Assembly: GCA_964481425.1 (NCBI GenBank)
Contig: CAYZTM010000018.1
Location: 19,270-83,269, forward strand
DNA from: MKUN01 sp964481425
GTDB lineage: Bacteria; Bacteroidota; Bacteroidia; Chitinophagales; Chitinophagaceae
Reading direction: 5' to 3'
Length of the DNA stretch: 64,000 bases
Shown: positions 52,915-61,670 of the stretch, piece by piece
How the letters are laid out: every line of letters begins with the position of its first letter
Position numbering within the stretch: the first letter of the stretch is position 1
Translations under genes and position numbers: made by a program
Notes under the pieces: generated by a model
What the model was told of the DNA's origin: nothing
The model's database searches: none
Seen by the model: only the letters and a program-made list of their open reading frames with translations

Positions 52915-53203
52915 AATAACTCTTTTAAAAAAATATAAAAATATTATCTCCTCAATAAATGAGTGGCAATTTCTTTGCGCGGTGAGTAAAACAGGTGCCC
53001 TATATTATATATTACCAGCTGTGTACGGGTCACAGGTTTCAACTAACTGGCAATAACTAAGGGCAACAATTTGTTTGCCGGGGACTAATTTATACAATTT
53101 TAGCTTACGGCCATAACTTTATGCATACCATTCAATGCGATATTATTTAATAGCCCGAAAATATAGCATCTGTATTTAGATCTATGGCCTAATTTAGTAA
53201 ACA
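52915..53203. other. Divergent intergenic region (289 bp)
   Basis: AT-rich region between the aminotransferase operon (minus) and the PLD-type gene (plus). TAATTTAG at 53190-53197, six bases before ATG 53204, is a 7-of-8 match to the -7 word. I saw no other clear structure in it. Confidence 0.4.
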
Positions 53204-54382
53204 ATGCCAGCCCGAAAGCACAGGAGAGTATTATATACCACGCACAACAGGGCATCGCTGATAAGCGGTGGCAGGGGCTATTTCGACCAACTGGAGATAC
53301 TGATCAAGGGTGCAAAAAAAACGCTGCACCTGCAAACTTACATATATGATGATGACGAAACCGGCGAACGGGTAGCACAGGCCCTACTAGCTGCGGCCGA
53401 AAGAGGGGTGCGGGTATATATGCTGTTAGACGGATACGCTTCCCAACACCTGTCCGATAAATTCATTAACAGGCTAAAAGACGCAGGCATCCATTTTTCT
53501 TTCTTCGAGCCCTTGCTACGCAGTAAAAACTATTACTTCGGGCGGCGGCTGCATTATAAAGTAGTAGTGGCCGATTCAGCCCGATGCCTGGTAGGCGGGC
53601 GTAATATCAGCAACAGGTATAACGATATGCCCGGTGTTCCCGCATGGCTCGACTGGGCTGTTTACGCCGAGGGTGAAGTAGCAGCAGGCTTGCAGGAGGT
53701 ATGTAACAAGCGATGGAACAATCATTGCCCGAAAGATGAACGGATAGATGAAACGCCCGTGGTTTACAGGGTGGAGGAAGAATGCCATATCCGCATCAGG
53801 GTAAATGACTGGGTGAACAGAAAAACCGAGGTGCTGCAGGCCTATATGCAAATGTTCGCAACTGCTAAAGAAGAAATGATAGTGATGACCAGCTACTTCT
53901 GGCCCGGTAAAAAACTGGTACACAAGATGGCCGATGCCGCTGCAAGAGGCGTAAATGTGAAGCTGGTACTCGCATCCGTATCGGATGTGAAACTGGCTAA
54001 ATATGCAGAGCGGTATATGTATCGCTGGCTTTTCAAAAAGAACATAGAGATATACGAATACGGGGAAAGTGTACTTCACGGCAAAATAGCTGTTGCCGAT
54101 AAAAAGTGGGTGACCATAGGTTCATACAATGTGAACAACATCAGCGCGAGGGCCAGCGTAGAGTTGAACCTGGATATAGTGAACGAAGTATTTGCAAACA
54201 ACACCCACCGCCAGCTATCCGATATCATAGCTTCCGATTGTGTCCTTGTAACACAAGACATTTTCCTTAAGGAATATAATTTTTGGGAAAGACTGGTACA
54301 GCAGTGCTCATTCCTTTTGCTCAACATCATCTTCTATGTCTTCACGTTTTATTTCAGAAGACGCAAAAAGCACGCAGTTTAG
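53204..54382 (+). CDS. Phospholipase D-family cardiolipin synthase-like protein
   Basis: A 392-residue protein with two HKD motifs, HYKVVVAD (in LHYKVVVADSARCLVGG) and HGKIAVADKKWVTIGSYN, each with H, K and D in place. The C-terminus is a hydrophobic anchor (LLLNIIFYVFTFYF) followed by basic residues. Bacterial proteins of this layout form cardiolipin or transphosphatidylate in the membrane; nuclease activity is an alternative. It overlaps the next gene's end by four bases on the opposite strand. Confidence 0.88.
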   Translation: MPARKHRRVLYTTHNRASLISGGRGYFDQLEILIKGAKKTLHLQTYIYDDDETGERVAQALLAAAERGVRVYMLLDGYASQHLSDKFINRLKDAGIHFSFFEPLLRSKNYYFGRRLHYKVVVADSARCLVGGRNISNRYNDMPGVPAWLDWAVYAEGEVAAGLQEVCNKRWNNHCPKDERIDETPVVYRVEEECHIRIRVNDWVNRKTEVLQAYMQMFATAKEEMIVMTSYFWPGKKLVHKMADAAARGVNVKLVLASVSDVKLAKYAERYMYRWLFKKNIEIYEYGESVLHGKIAVADKKWVTIGSYNVNNISARASVELNLDIVNEVFANNTHRQLSDIIASDCVLVTQDIFLKEYNFWERLVQQCSFLLLNIIFYVFTFYFRRRKKHAV

Positions 54383-55389
54383 TTTCCTTTTATGCTGCTG
54401 ATAAGGGATGCAATATCCCGCTTATTCCATGCCGCTGCACGGCCCCGCTGTACTACTATCTTGTTGTCAGCAGGGGGCTGCAGGTAATAGTGGAAGACGA
54501 ACCGGGCATTGCTATCGCTCCACCCGGCTATCTGCCCGAAGCGCAGGTCGTTAAACACGAGGGTATCCCCCCATTGTTCCACTGTATAATATCCCTGTGA
54601 GAACCGCTTTAACTGTTGTATTTCTTCAGCCCTGCCCTGCACAGCTGCTAACAGGCGCTCGTTCTGTGGATGGAAATGAAACTTTATATTGCCTGTCTTA
54701 CTGAATACGGAATAATAACCTGTATAACAGCCGGAATCGCTCTGCGCTACAATGTACCACAGCCAGTTATTGAACATGGTAGGTGTGGTAAAATGTCTCT
54801 TATAGCCAATGTGCTGCGCATACAATGCCGCCTTCGCCGCCCGCTCTGCTTTCATCTTATTCGAAACACAATACACAAGATATATCGCGCTGACCGACAG
54901 GGCTATTATTGCCCACTGCGTTTTGCGTCGGTGCCTGTGGAAGAGGAACACAAATACCAGGGCCAGCGCTGTCCATATACTGAAAAACGGGTCGGCAACG
55001 AAAATAACGTTGAAACTGATGCGCATGTGGCTAAATGGCTCGAACCAGCCAATGCCATAGGCATTCAAAGAATCAAGGAACAGGTGAATCATTATCTGCA
55101 CACCCCAAAAAAGCATCCAATAGCGTAGCGATATGTCGTGTTTCCTATGCCATCGCTCAGAGATAAGCGCACAAAAAAAGGTAGCGATAGCCGCAAATAA
55201 TATAGAATGGGTAAATCCCCTGTGCGCTAACAGATTCGCAGAGGTAGGCATCCAAAATGAAGCGACGAAGTCTATATCCGGAAGGCTTTGGGCCACCATA
55301 CCCCAAAGCAGCGCTTTGCGCCCCAATTTTTTGCCGGCAAATATTTCGCCGACAGCAGCACCAATAACCACATGGGTAAATGAATCCAT
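54379..55389 (-). CDS. Membrane-bound metal-dependent hydrolase (DUF457/YdjM family)
   Basis: A 336-residue protein with the N-terminal signature MDSFTHVVIGAAVGE, several membrane segments, LPDIDFV and the AHRGFTHS metal-binding motif (His/Asp). YdjM-family proteins are inner-membrane and linked to LexA-controlled stress, but function is poorly known. The last ~110 residues form a soluble part with no family I recognise. It is the last gene of the Mla operon by position (8 bases after mlaD). Confidence 0.82.
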   Translation of the reverse strand: MDSFTHVVIGAAVGEIFAGKKLGRKALLWGMVAQSLPDIDFVASFWMPTSANLLAHRGFTHSILFAAIATFFCALISERWHRKHDISLRYWMLFWGVQIMIHLFLDSLNAYGIGWFEPFSHMRISFNVIFVADPFFSIWTALALVFVFLFHRHRRKTQWAIIALSVSAIYLVYCVSNKMKAERAAKAALYAQHIGYKRHFTTPTMFNNWLWYIVAQSDSGCYTGYYSVFSKTGNIKFHFHPQNERLLAAVQGRAEEIQQLKRFSQGYYTVEQWGDTLVFNDLRFGQIAGWSDSNARFVFHYYLQPPADNKIVVQRGRAAAWNKRDIASLISSIKGN

Positions 55390-55397
55390 CCTTAAAT

Positions 55398-56396
55398 TTA
55401 TCTCCTTTCAGCCTTTTTTTCCTTATTCTGTGCCTTCTCCTGTTTTTTAAAATATCTCCGGGTCAGGAAGTTGTGTTTCAAGGCTTCCATATCTTCACTA
55501 AATGCAGCGGTTCCTTTTTCAATATTGTCCAGGCTATTGGTCAGTTTCGTTTTGGCAGCAGTATCTTTCAATAGCGTATAAATCGTGCCATTACCATCGT
55601 TGAGGCCATCATGCACATCCTGCACCAGGCTGTCCAGCCGACCGATAAGTGCATCCGCCTCAGACGAAGCCTCATTGATATGTGCCACTGCATTTTTAAG
55701 GTTGGCGGCAACACCGGTATCACTAAGCAATGTACCAACCGTCCCCTTCCCTCCCTGCACATCTGCTACTATATTGTTCATCCCCGCTGCTACCTCATTT
55801 ACCCGCACTGCAGCCTGGCGTATCTGCTGCAGCGATACAGCGAGGTTATAGGCAATAGAACTGTCATTCAACAGGTTCCATAGAGCAGCACTGTTGTTCA
55901 GCTTCCTGATGGTCTGTTTAAGATCTTCTGATATAATGGCAACATTGTCATTAGTATTTGATAGCGTTTCCAGCATCGCATCCGTACCCTTTTCCTTTTT
56001 GGTGGGTAAGAGGTCGTTGTCCTGTATCGGGGCTGCGGGAATTTTGTTCGTACTTATGTTGATGACCTTGTTCCCCATCAGTCCCTCATTGCCAATAGCT
56101 ACCATCGCATTTTTGTGAATAAAGGGCTGGAATTTTTCATCTATCAGCATCGTCACCTCGATAGTGGTATCATCAATAAGCCTGACATCGCGCACATTGC
56201 CCGCCTGTATGCCTGAAAAGCGGACATTATTCCCCTTGGTAAGCCCCCCTACATTGGTAAACCTGGCCCTGACCGCGATATTATTGCCAAACAAGCTCTG
56301 GTTCCTGCCTATCAGGTACAAGGTTGCGATCAGGATAACCAATCCAGCAATTACAAAAATGCCCAGTTTTATATTGTTAACAGCTTGTTTTGCCAT
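55398..56396 (-). CDS. mlaD: MlaD-type MCE-domain lipid-transport protein
   Basis: A 332-residue protein with one N-terminal membrane helix (IKLGIFVIAGLVILIATLYLI) and one MCE domain (VGGLTKGNNVRFSGIQAG, VRDVRLIDDTTIEVTMLID), followed by a long helical tail (~170-330) with repeats of LNNSAALWN-like sequence. In Mla systems this ring binds phospholipids between the membranes. I start at ATG 56396. It is part of an MlaEFD operon. Confidence 0.92.
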   Translation of the reverse strand: MAKQAVNNIKLGIFVIAGLVILIATLYLIGRNQSLFGNNIAVRARFTNVGGLTKGNNVRFSGIQAGNVRDVRLIDDTTIEVTMLIDEKFQPFIHKNAMVAIGNEGLMGNKVINISTNKIPAAPIQDNDLLPTKKEKGTDAMLETLSNTNDNVAIISEDLKQTIRKLNNSAALWNLLNDSSIAYNLAVSLQQIRQAAVRVNEVAAGMNNIVADVQGGKGTVGTLLSDTGVAANLKNAVAHINEASSEADALIGRLDSLVQDVHDGLNDGNGTIYTLLKDTAAKTKLTNSLDNIEKGTAAFSEDMEALKHNFLTRRYFKKQEKAQNKEKKAERR

Positions 56397-56403
56397 ATAC
56401 CGT

Positions 56404-57180
56404 TTATTCAAAAAATTGCTTTACACGTTCGTCCTGCGACTGCTTCAGTTCTGCATAAGTGCCACTGGCATGCGCCTTCCCGTCCACCAGTACTACCACC
56501 CTGTCGGCCGTAGCTTTTACACACTTCATATCATGCGATATGATGATCGAGGAGGTGTGATATTTTTCCTGCAGTTCTACCATTAGGGTGCTTATTTCTC
56601 TCCCGGTCACCGGGTCAAGCCCCGTGGTCGGCTCATCATACAGTATTATTTCCGGCTTCAGTATCAGGGTCCTCGCCAGGGCTATACGCTTTTGCATACC
56701 GCCCGACAGTTCCGAAGGCATCATGTTTACCGTATGGGCCAGGCCAACATTCGTCAGCATTTCATTAACGCGCTCATTTACTTCTTCGCTGCTCATGTTC
56801 TTCAGGTGCCGCCTCATGGGAAACTCCAGGTTTTCCTTCACGGTCATGGAGTCGTACAGGGCATTGCTCTGGAACAGGAACCCGATGCGCATCCTCATAT
56901 GATCCAGCCCTTCATGATCAAGCGAAAGCACATCCTGCCCCAGCACAGTAACACTTCCTTCATCCGGCTTCAACAAACCGATGATGCACTTGATCAGGAC
57001 GGACTTGCCCGAACCCGACCTGCCCAGCACTACTACATTTTCATCTTTATATACCGTCAGGTTAAAATCGTTCAGTACCACATTCTTACCGAAAGCCTTA
57101 CTAAGATGCTTTATCTCCAGCACGGCCTGCTGTGCGTTTATGTTTTGCTGGTCGACCATTATTTGCTGCTCCCGGTACAT
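56404..57180 (-). CDS. mlaF: MlaF-type ABC transporter ATPase
   Basis: A 258-residue ATPase. Walker A is GRSGSGKSVLIK, the signature LSGGMQKRIALART, Walker B IILYDEPTTGLDP, and the switch histidine is in IIISHDMK. The SGGM-Q signature and the order with MlaE and MlaD identify it as MlaF. An ATG at 57159 is an alternative start. It is 4 bases after mlaE and 7 before mlaD. Confidence 0.94.
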   Translation of the reverse strand: MYREQQIMVDQQNINAQQAVLEIKHLSKAFGKNVVLNDFNLTVYKDENVVVLGRSGSGKSVLIKCIIGLLKPDEGSVTVLGQDVLSLDHEGLDHMRMRIGFLFQSNALYDSMTVKENLEFPMRRHLKNMSSEEVNERVNEMLTNVGLAHTVNMMPSELSGGMQKRIALARTLILKPEIILYDEPTTGLDPVTGREISTLMVELQEKYHTSSIIISHDMKCVKATADRVVVLVDGKAHASGTYAELKQSQDERVKQFFE

Positions 57181-57184
57181 ACAT

Positions 57185-57958
57185 TTAGTTTAGCCCCATC
57201 AGGTCAGTGATCTGTACAACCACCAGGTCTATTATGAAAATAAGCAGTGAGGATAATACCACGGCCGAGTTAGCAGAACGTCCCACACCTTCAGTTCCCT
57301 TCTTTGAATTGTACCCCTTATAACAGCCGATGATACCCACAGCAAAACCAAAGAAAAAGGTCTTGATGGTTGCCGGTATTACATCGCTGAACACTACGGT
57401 ATTGAGCACCTCATTGATATACAGGTCCAGGCTCATCACACCGCGTATGTTGATGCCCAGGTAACCACCATATAGGCCGATGGCATCAGAAAGGATAGTC
57501 AATATGGGCAGCATAAGTGTAGTAGCCCACACCCGGGTCACTACAAGGTATTTATAAGGATTAGTGCCCGAAACCTCCATGGCATCTATCTGTTCGGTCA
57601 CCCGCATCGAACCCAATTCCGCACCTATACTGGAACCTATTTTACCGGCAAATATGAGTGCAGTTATCACCGGCCCTATCTCCCTGATGATCGATAGGCT
57701 GACCATGTCCGGCAACCTCGCCTCCACCCCGTAAGCTACGAGTGTCGGCCTCAATTGCATGGTAAGCACCAGCCCCATAATGAAACCGGTAAGCCCGATA
57801 AGCGGTAAGGATTTATACCCGATAAGAAAACACTGGCGCAGGAATTCCCTTACCTCGAAACGCGGGCGCAGGAATTCATGAAAGAACCAGCCCGTGAACC
57901 GGGCAATGGCCCCTGTTTCGTTCAGGAATACTTCCGTTTTCAGTTCTTTCCCTTTCAT
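57185..57958 (-). CDS. mlaE: MlaE-type ABC transporter permease
   Basis: A 257-residue inner-membrane permease of the MlaE family (GFIMGLVLTMQLRPTL, then EIGPVITALIFAGKIGSSIGAELGSM with the conserved Glu-rich motif, and ISGTNPYKYLVVTR-like sequence). It forms the membrane part of the retrograde phospholipid transporter with MlaF and MlaD. It is the first gene of the operon. Confidence 0.94.
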   Translation of the reverse strand: MKGKELKTEVFLNETGAIARFTGWFFHEFLRPRFEVREFLRQCFLIGYKSLPLIGLTGFIMGLVLTMQLRPTLVAYGVEARLPDMVSLSIIREIGPVITALIFAGKIGSSIGAELGSMRVTEQIDAMEVSGTNPYKYLVVTRVWATTLMLPILTILSDAIGLYGGYLGINIRGVMSLDLYINEVLNTVVFSDVIPATIKTFFFGFAVGIIGCYKGYNSKKGTEGVGRSANSAVVLSSLLIFIIDLVVVQITDLMGLN

Positions 57959-58028
57959 TGGTTCAGATCAATGTTCAAAACTGTGACTATTTCCAGTACT
58001 CTATAATGAGCCCGGTCATAAACAAACC

Positions 58029-58040
58029 TGATTGAAATCA
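58029..58040. promoter_or_regulatory. TGAT-N4-ATCA dyad, CRP/FNR-type site
   Basis: TGAT (58029-58032) and ATCA (58037-58040) flank four bases (tgaa). This is the core of FNR/CRP-family sites. A 7-of-8 match to the -7 word, TAAATTTA (58066-58073), would place the dyad near -42 of the ATPase transcript. The start site is inferred. Confidence 0.45.
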
Positions 58041-58081
58041 CTAAAAAACAGCACCAATTATAACTTAAATTTACAAATAAT

Positions 58082-60637
58082 ATGACTAGTGTATCCATTA
58101 ATAATTCAAATGGCCTGACAGATACGCAAGCTGCAGAACGGTTATTAAAAGATGGCCCTAACCAGCTAGAGAGCACAAAACCTAAATCTTTTCTCCGGAT
58201 AGCGACTGGTGTCTTAAAAGAGCCGATGTTCATTTTATTGGTAAGCTGTGGTTTGCTATATCTCATCCTGGGTAGCATAACAGAAAGCTCCTCGCTTTTG
58301 GCCGGTATACTTATCATCATTGGTATAACATTTTACCAGGAACGGAAAACAGAAAGAGCACTGGAAGAACTAAAAAAACTGGCCAGCCCCAAGGCAACTG
58401 TTATAAGAAACAACAGTAAAAAGAAGATCCCTTCAAGAGAAGTCGTAGTTGACGATGTCATTGTAATAAATGAAGGTCAGATCATTCCTGCCGATGCGGT
58501 GTTGGTACGGGCTTCCAACTTAATGGTTGATGAATCCATATTGACCGGCGAATCCGTTCCTGTAACAAAAGAAGTATTTCCTGAAGAATATAAACAGGTT
58601 ACAGCGCTGAACGATAGTCGTTATTTCATTTATTCCGGCACCATGACAGTGAACGGTACGGCTTTAGCTCGTGTTACTGCTACCGGCAACAATACCCAAC
58701 TCGGTATGGTTGGTAAGTCACTGGGGAATATACAAGAAGTAAAAACACCCCTGCAAATAGAGATGGGTAGGCTTGTTCGGACAATGGCTATACTTGGCCT
58801 CCTCCTTTGCGCACTATTGGTGCTGGTGTATTATTTAACCCGTGGAAATTTTCTCGATGGCTTGTTGGCCGGCTTAGCGCTTGCCATGGCTATGCTGCCG
58901 GAAGAGTTCCCTGTGGTCTTTACCATATTCATGGCTTTGGGTGCCTGGCGGATGTCAAAAAAACAGGTGTTGGTCAGGAAGTCTTCTTCCATTGAAGCAC
59001 TTGGCACGGTCACTATATTATGCACTGACAAAACCGGCACGATAACACAAAATAAAATGCAGGTCAGTCAACTGTATGTCAACGGGGAATATCATGATAT
59101 CCATATAAGCCCTGTAAATGACATACCGGAAAATTTTCACCAACTCATTGAGTATAGCGTTCTGGCAAGTAAGAATGATCCCTTTGACCCAATGGAAAAG
59201 TCAATACAGCAACTGGGACAGTTAAAGTTAGCTGATACCGAACATATCCATAACGATCTCGAACTTGTAAAAGAGTATCCCTTATCACCTGAACTGCTTT
59301 CCATGACGATGGCATACCTCCCCAAAGATGGCCAGCAATATTCAATAGCCACAAAGGGCGCACCTGAGGTTATTCTAAAGTTATGCAAACTTCCGCCATC
59401 GGCCGAAAAAGAAGTATCTCTTGCCATAAAGCATATGGCCGGGAGAGGCTTGCGGGTACTTGGCATTGCCAAGGGCACAGCGCCAACCTCGTCGTTACCC
59501 GGCGTACAAACTGATCTTGATCTTACTTTCCTGGGGTTGATCGGTCTATCCGACCCAATAAGGGCGGAGGTGCCGCAGGCAGTAAAAGATTGTTATACGG
59601 CAGGAGTGAGGATAATTTTGATAACCGGTGACTATCCTGTAACGGCACAGAACATAGCACGCGAAGCAGGGATAACAAACTGCGATCACGTAATGACCGG
59701 CAACGAGCTCGACAACTTGCCAAATGAAAGGCTAAAAGAACAAATAAAAAGCACGAATATTTTTGCAAGAATAAACCCGGTTCAGAAACTCCGGATAGTA
59801 GAAATGTTGCAAGAAAACGGGGAGGTAGTAGCCATGACGGGAGATGGTGTTAATGATGCTCCAGCACTAAAAGCAGCGCATGTAGGTGTATCTATGGGCG
59901 AAAAAGGCACAGATGTGGCAAGGTCTGCTTCATCACTGATATTACTGGATGACAATTTCGCGTCTATTGTATCAGCAATAAAAATGGGAAGAAAAATTTT
60001 CGACAACCTGCAAAAAGCATTCCGCTATATCATTTCAATTCACATCCCGATCGCGGGTTTGGCACTTATCCCCGTATTGATACCGGGAATGCCGATCTTA
60101 ATGTGGCCTGTTCATATCGCTTTTAACGAATTAATAATAGATCCTATGTCCTCTGTTGTTTTTGAACAGGAAGAGGAAGAAAAAGATATTATGCTGCGCC
60201 CCCCAAGAAATACTAAAATGAAGTTCTTCGGGTACAGGCAAATGGCTTATAGTATTTCACAGGGAGTGATCGCATTGGGAATCATAATGGCCATTTATCT
60301 TGTATGTCGTCATACCAACCTGCCGGATAATTCAACAAGAGCAGTTTCATTCATCACGCTCATATTGATAAACTTATCCCTGGCTTTATGCAACTTATCA
60401 AAATATCGCTTTACTGTTAATGTCATTCTGCACGATAATAAAGCTGCAAAATGGATATTGGTCTCCGTCTTCACATTGATCACGCTTATCCTTGTAACCC
60501 CGGGTGTACGTCACGTCTTCCTGTTTAGCCCATTCCCCTTTAAATATGTTCTGCTTATTATTGCCGGCGTTATAGTTAGCGTAACTATTTTTGAATTAAT
60601 GAAATTTGCCTATCAGAAAAAACGATCGGGTAAATAA
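58082..60637 (+). CDS. P2-type cation-transporting ATPase
   Basis: An 851-residue P-type ATPase with an N-terminal cation domain, a TGES actuator motif (LTGESVPVTKEV), the phosphorylation site CTDKTGTITQNK (D316), and MTGDGVNDAPALKAAHVGVSMG. It has a Ca-ATPase-like layout without a heavy-metal-binding domain. The TM4 motif is PEEFPVV, not the PEGLP of Ca2+ pumps, so the ion (Ca2+, Mg2+ or another) is open. The CRP/FNR-type dyad lies 42 bases before the ATG. It converges on the stress-protein gene, 4 bases apart. Confidence 0.93.
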   Translation: MTSVSINNSNGLTDTQAAERLLKDGPNQLESTKPKSFLRIATGVLKEPMFILLVSCGLLYLILGSITESSSLLAGILIIIGITFYQERKTERALEELKKLASPKATVIRNNSKKKIPSREVVVDDVIVINEGQIIPADAVLVRASNLMVDESILTGESVPVTKEVFPEEYKQVTALNDSRYFIYSGTMTVNGTALARVTATGNNTQLGMVGKSLGNIQEVKTPLQIEMGRLVRTMAILGLLLCALLVLVYYLTRGNFLDGLLAGLALAMAMLPEEFPVVFTIFMALGAWRMSKKQVLVRKSSSIEALGTVTILCTDKTGTITQNKMQVSQLYVNGEYHDIHISPVNDIPENFHQLIEYSVLASKNDPFDPMEKSIQQLGQLKLADTEHIHNDLELVKEYPLSPELLSMTMAYLPKDGQQYSIATKGAPEVILKLCKLPPSAEKEVSLAIKHMAGRGLRVLGIAKGTAPTSSLPGVQTDLDLTFLGLIGLSDPIRAEVPQAVKDCYTAGVRIILITGDYPVTAQNIAREAGITNCDHVMTGNELDNLPNERLKEQIKSTNIFARINPVQKLRIVEMLQENGEVVAMTGDGVNDAPALKAAHVGVSMGEKGTDVARSASSLILLDDNFASIVSAIKMGRKIFDNLQKAFRYIISIHIPIAGLALIPVLIPGMPILMWPVHIAFNELIIDPMSSVVFEQEEEEKDIMLRPPRNTKMKFFGYRQMAYSISQGVIALGIIMAIYLVCRHTNLPDNSTRAVSFITLILINLSLALCNLSKYRFTVNVILHDNKAAKWILVSVFTLITLILVTPGVRHVFLFSPFPFKYVLLIIAGVIVSVTIFELMKFAYQKKRSGK

Positions 60638-60641
60638 GCTC

Positions 60642-61469
60642 TTATTTATGAGCTATAAAAACCGGAACCTTATGCTCTTTGATCACGTCGCCGGCAAAAC
60701 TTTTCTTTAATAGTTCCGATAGTGGTGATCGTTCGAAAGAGCCCGCAACCAATAGCGGCTTTTTTCTTACAGACACCCATTCCCCGAAATACTTCGCCGG
60801 ATCCATACGCAAGTTCATTATATCCATTTTGCTGAAATGCCTTGATGCCAACTCCTCGATATATTCCCTGTCAGGTAATTCATGTTCCTTTTTACTGGCA
60901 TAGACCAGCAATGTACTTTTCCGGCACAACTCCGGGAAAAGATAGGAGAATAGCTTAATAGCATATACAGAAGATGCACTGCCATCATAAGCAAGCACAA
61001 TATGGTCCGGGAAATCACATTGTTCCGGCAATACCAATACGGGACACTCCGAATGATGGAGGGTGATCTCTATATACTCATCCGTTTCACTATTCAGTGT
61101 ATTCCTTCTGAATAGCTCATTACTTACTATCATAACATCCGAAAAACGTGTTTCCTTTTTCAAATGCCGGACTGTAAACTCGTCCAGGCATTTATGCACG
61201 GTATAAGCAATACCACTTTGCTCACATAGGTCTTTGAATACGTTCACATTGGCTTCCAGTGTCTCTTCGTCATATGCTTCAAGCGATTTCTTAAGCGACG
61301 GCATTTCCATACTTGCTGTTCCTGCAAACCCGTAAGCGCCCGGGTATGCTATTTCCGGCAGGAACATTCCATTTACCATTACCGGCTGCAATTCATTCAG
61401 TTCCCGCACGAAGCCCAATGCCTCTTTTGAAAAATGATAACCGTCGAAAGCAAGTAATATCCTATTCAT
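60642..61469 (-). CDS. Tandem universal stress protein
   Basis: A 275-residue protein of two Usp domains. The first begins MNRILLAFDGYHFSKEALGF; the second, HIVLAYDGSASSVYAIKLF, ends with ATP-loop-like GSFERSPLSELLKKSFAGD. Relatives bind ATP and act in stress survival and hypoxia. I start at ATG 61469. The promoter word TAGTTTTG lies 14 bases upstream of it, and a CRP/FNR-type dyad ~65 bases further on. Confidence 0.9.
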   Translation of the reverse strand: MNRILLAFDGYHFSKEALGFVRELNELQPVMVNGMFLPEIAYPGAYGFAGTASMEMPSLKKSLEAYDEETLEANVNVFKDLCEQSGIAYTVHKCLDEFTVRHLKKETRFSDVMIVSNELFRRNTLNSETDEYIEITLHHSECPVLVLPEQCDFPDHIVLAYDGSASSVYAIKLFSYLFPELCRKSTLLVYASKKEHELPDREYIEELASRHFSKMDIMNLRMDPAKYFGEWVSVRKKPLLVAGSFERSPLSELLKKSFAGDVIKEHKVPVFIAHK

Positions 61470-61483
61470 TTCATCTTTTTGCC

Positions 61484-61491
61484 CAAAACTA
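61484..61491 (-). promoter_or_regulatory. -7 element (TAGTTTTG) of the universal stress protein gene
   Basis: On the minus strand, TAGTTTTG fits TAnnTTTG and lies 14 bases before ATG 61469. The dyad at 61535-61550 would be centred about 62 bases upstream of the start site it implies. Confidence 0.5.
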
Positions 61492-61534
61492 TAGCCATCG
61501 TTAAGCCTTATGTATGACCCCAAACATTATATTA

Positions 61535-61550
61535 TATGATCTTTATCATA
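61535..61550. promoter_or_regulatory. TATGAT-N4-ATCATA dyad, CRP/FNR-type site
   Basis: TATGAT (61535-61540) and ATCATA (61545-61550) are perfect 6-bp inverted copies with a 4-base spacer (cttt). The TGAT-N4-ATCA core equals that of FNR sites. It lies between the divergent usp and ppsA genes and may serve both. Confidence 0.5.
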
Positions 61551-61603
61551 CCCTGAGCATTATACGCCGACGCACCAACCTTGACACGCGTCATGTCCTC
61601 ACC

Positions 61604-61615
61604 TGACCATGGTCA
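61604..61615. promoter_or_regulatory. Perfect 12-bp palindrome upstream of ppsA
   Basis: TGACCATGGTCA reads the same on both strands and lies 56 bases before the ppsA ATG. It may be a binding site for a dimeric regulator, or chance. Confidence 0.25.
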
Positions 61616-61670
61616 CTGTTATACCGGCAACGATGGCTCAATTTTGTTGCATCTCAGTAAAACCATACAC

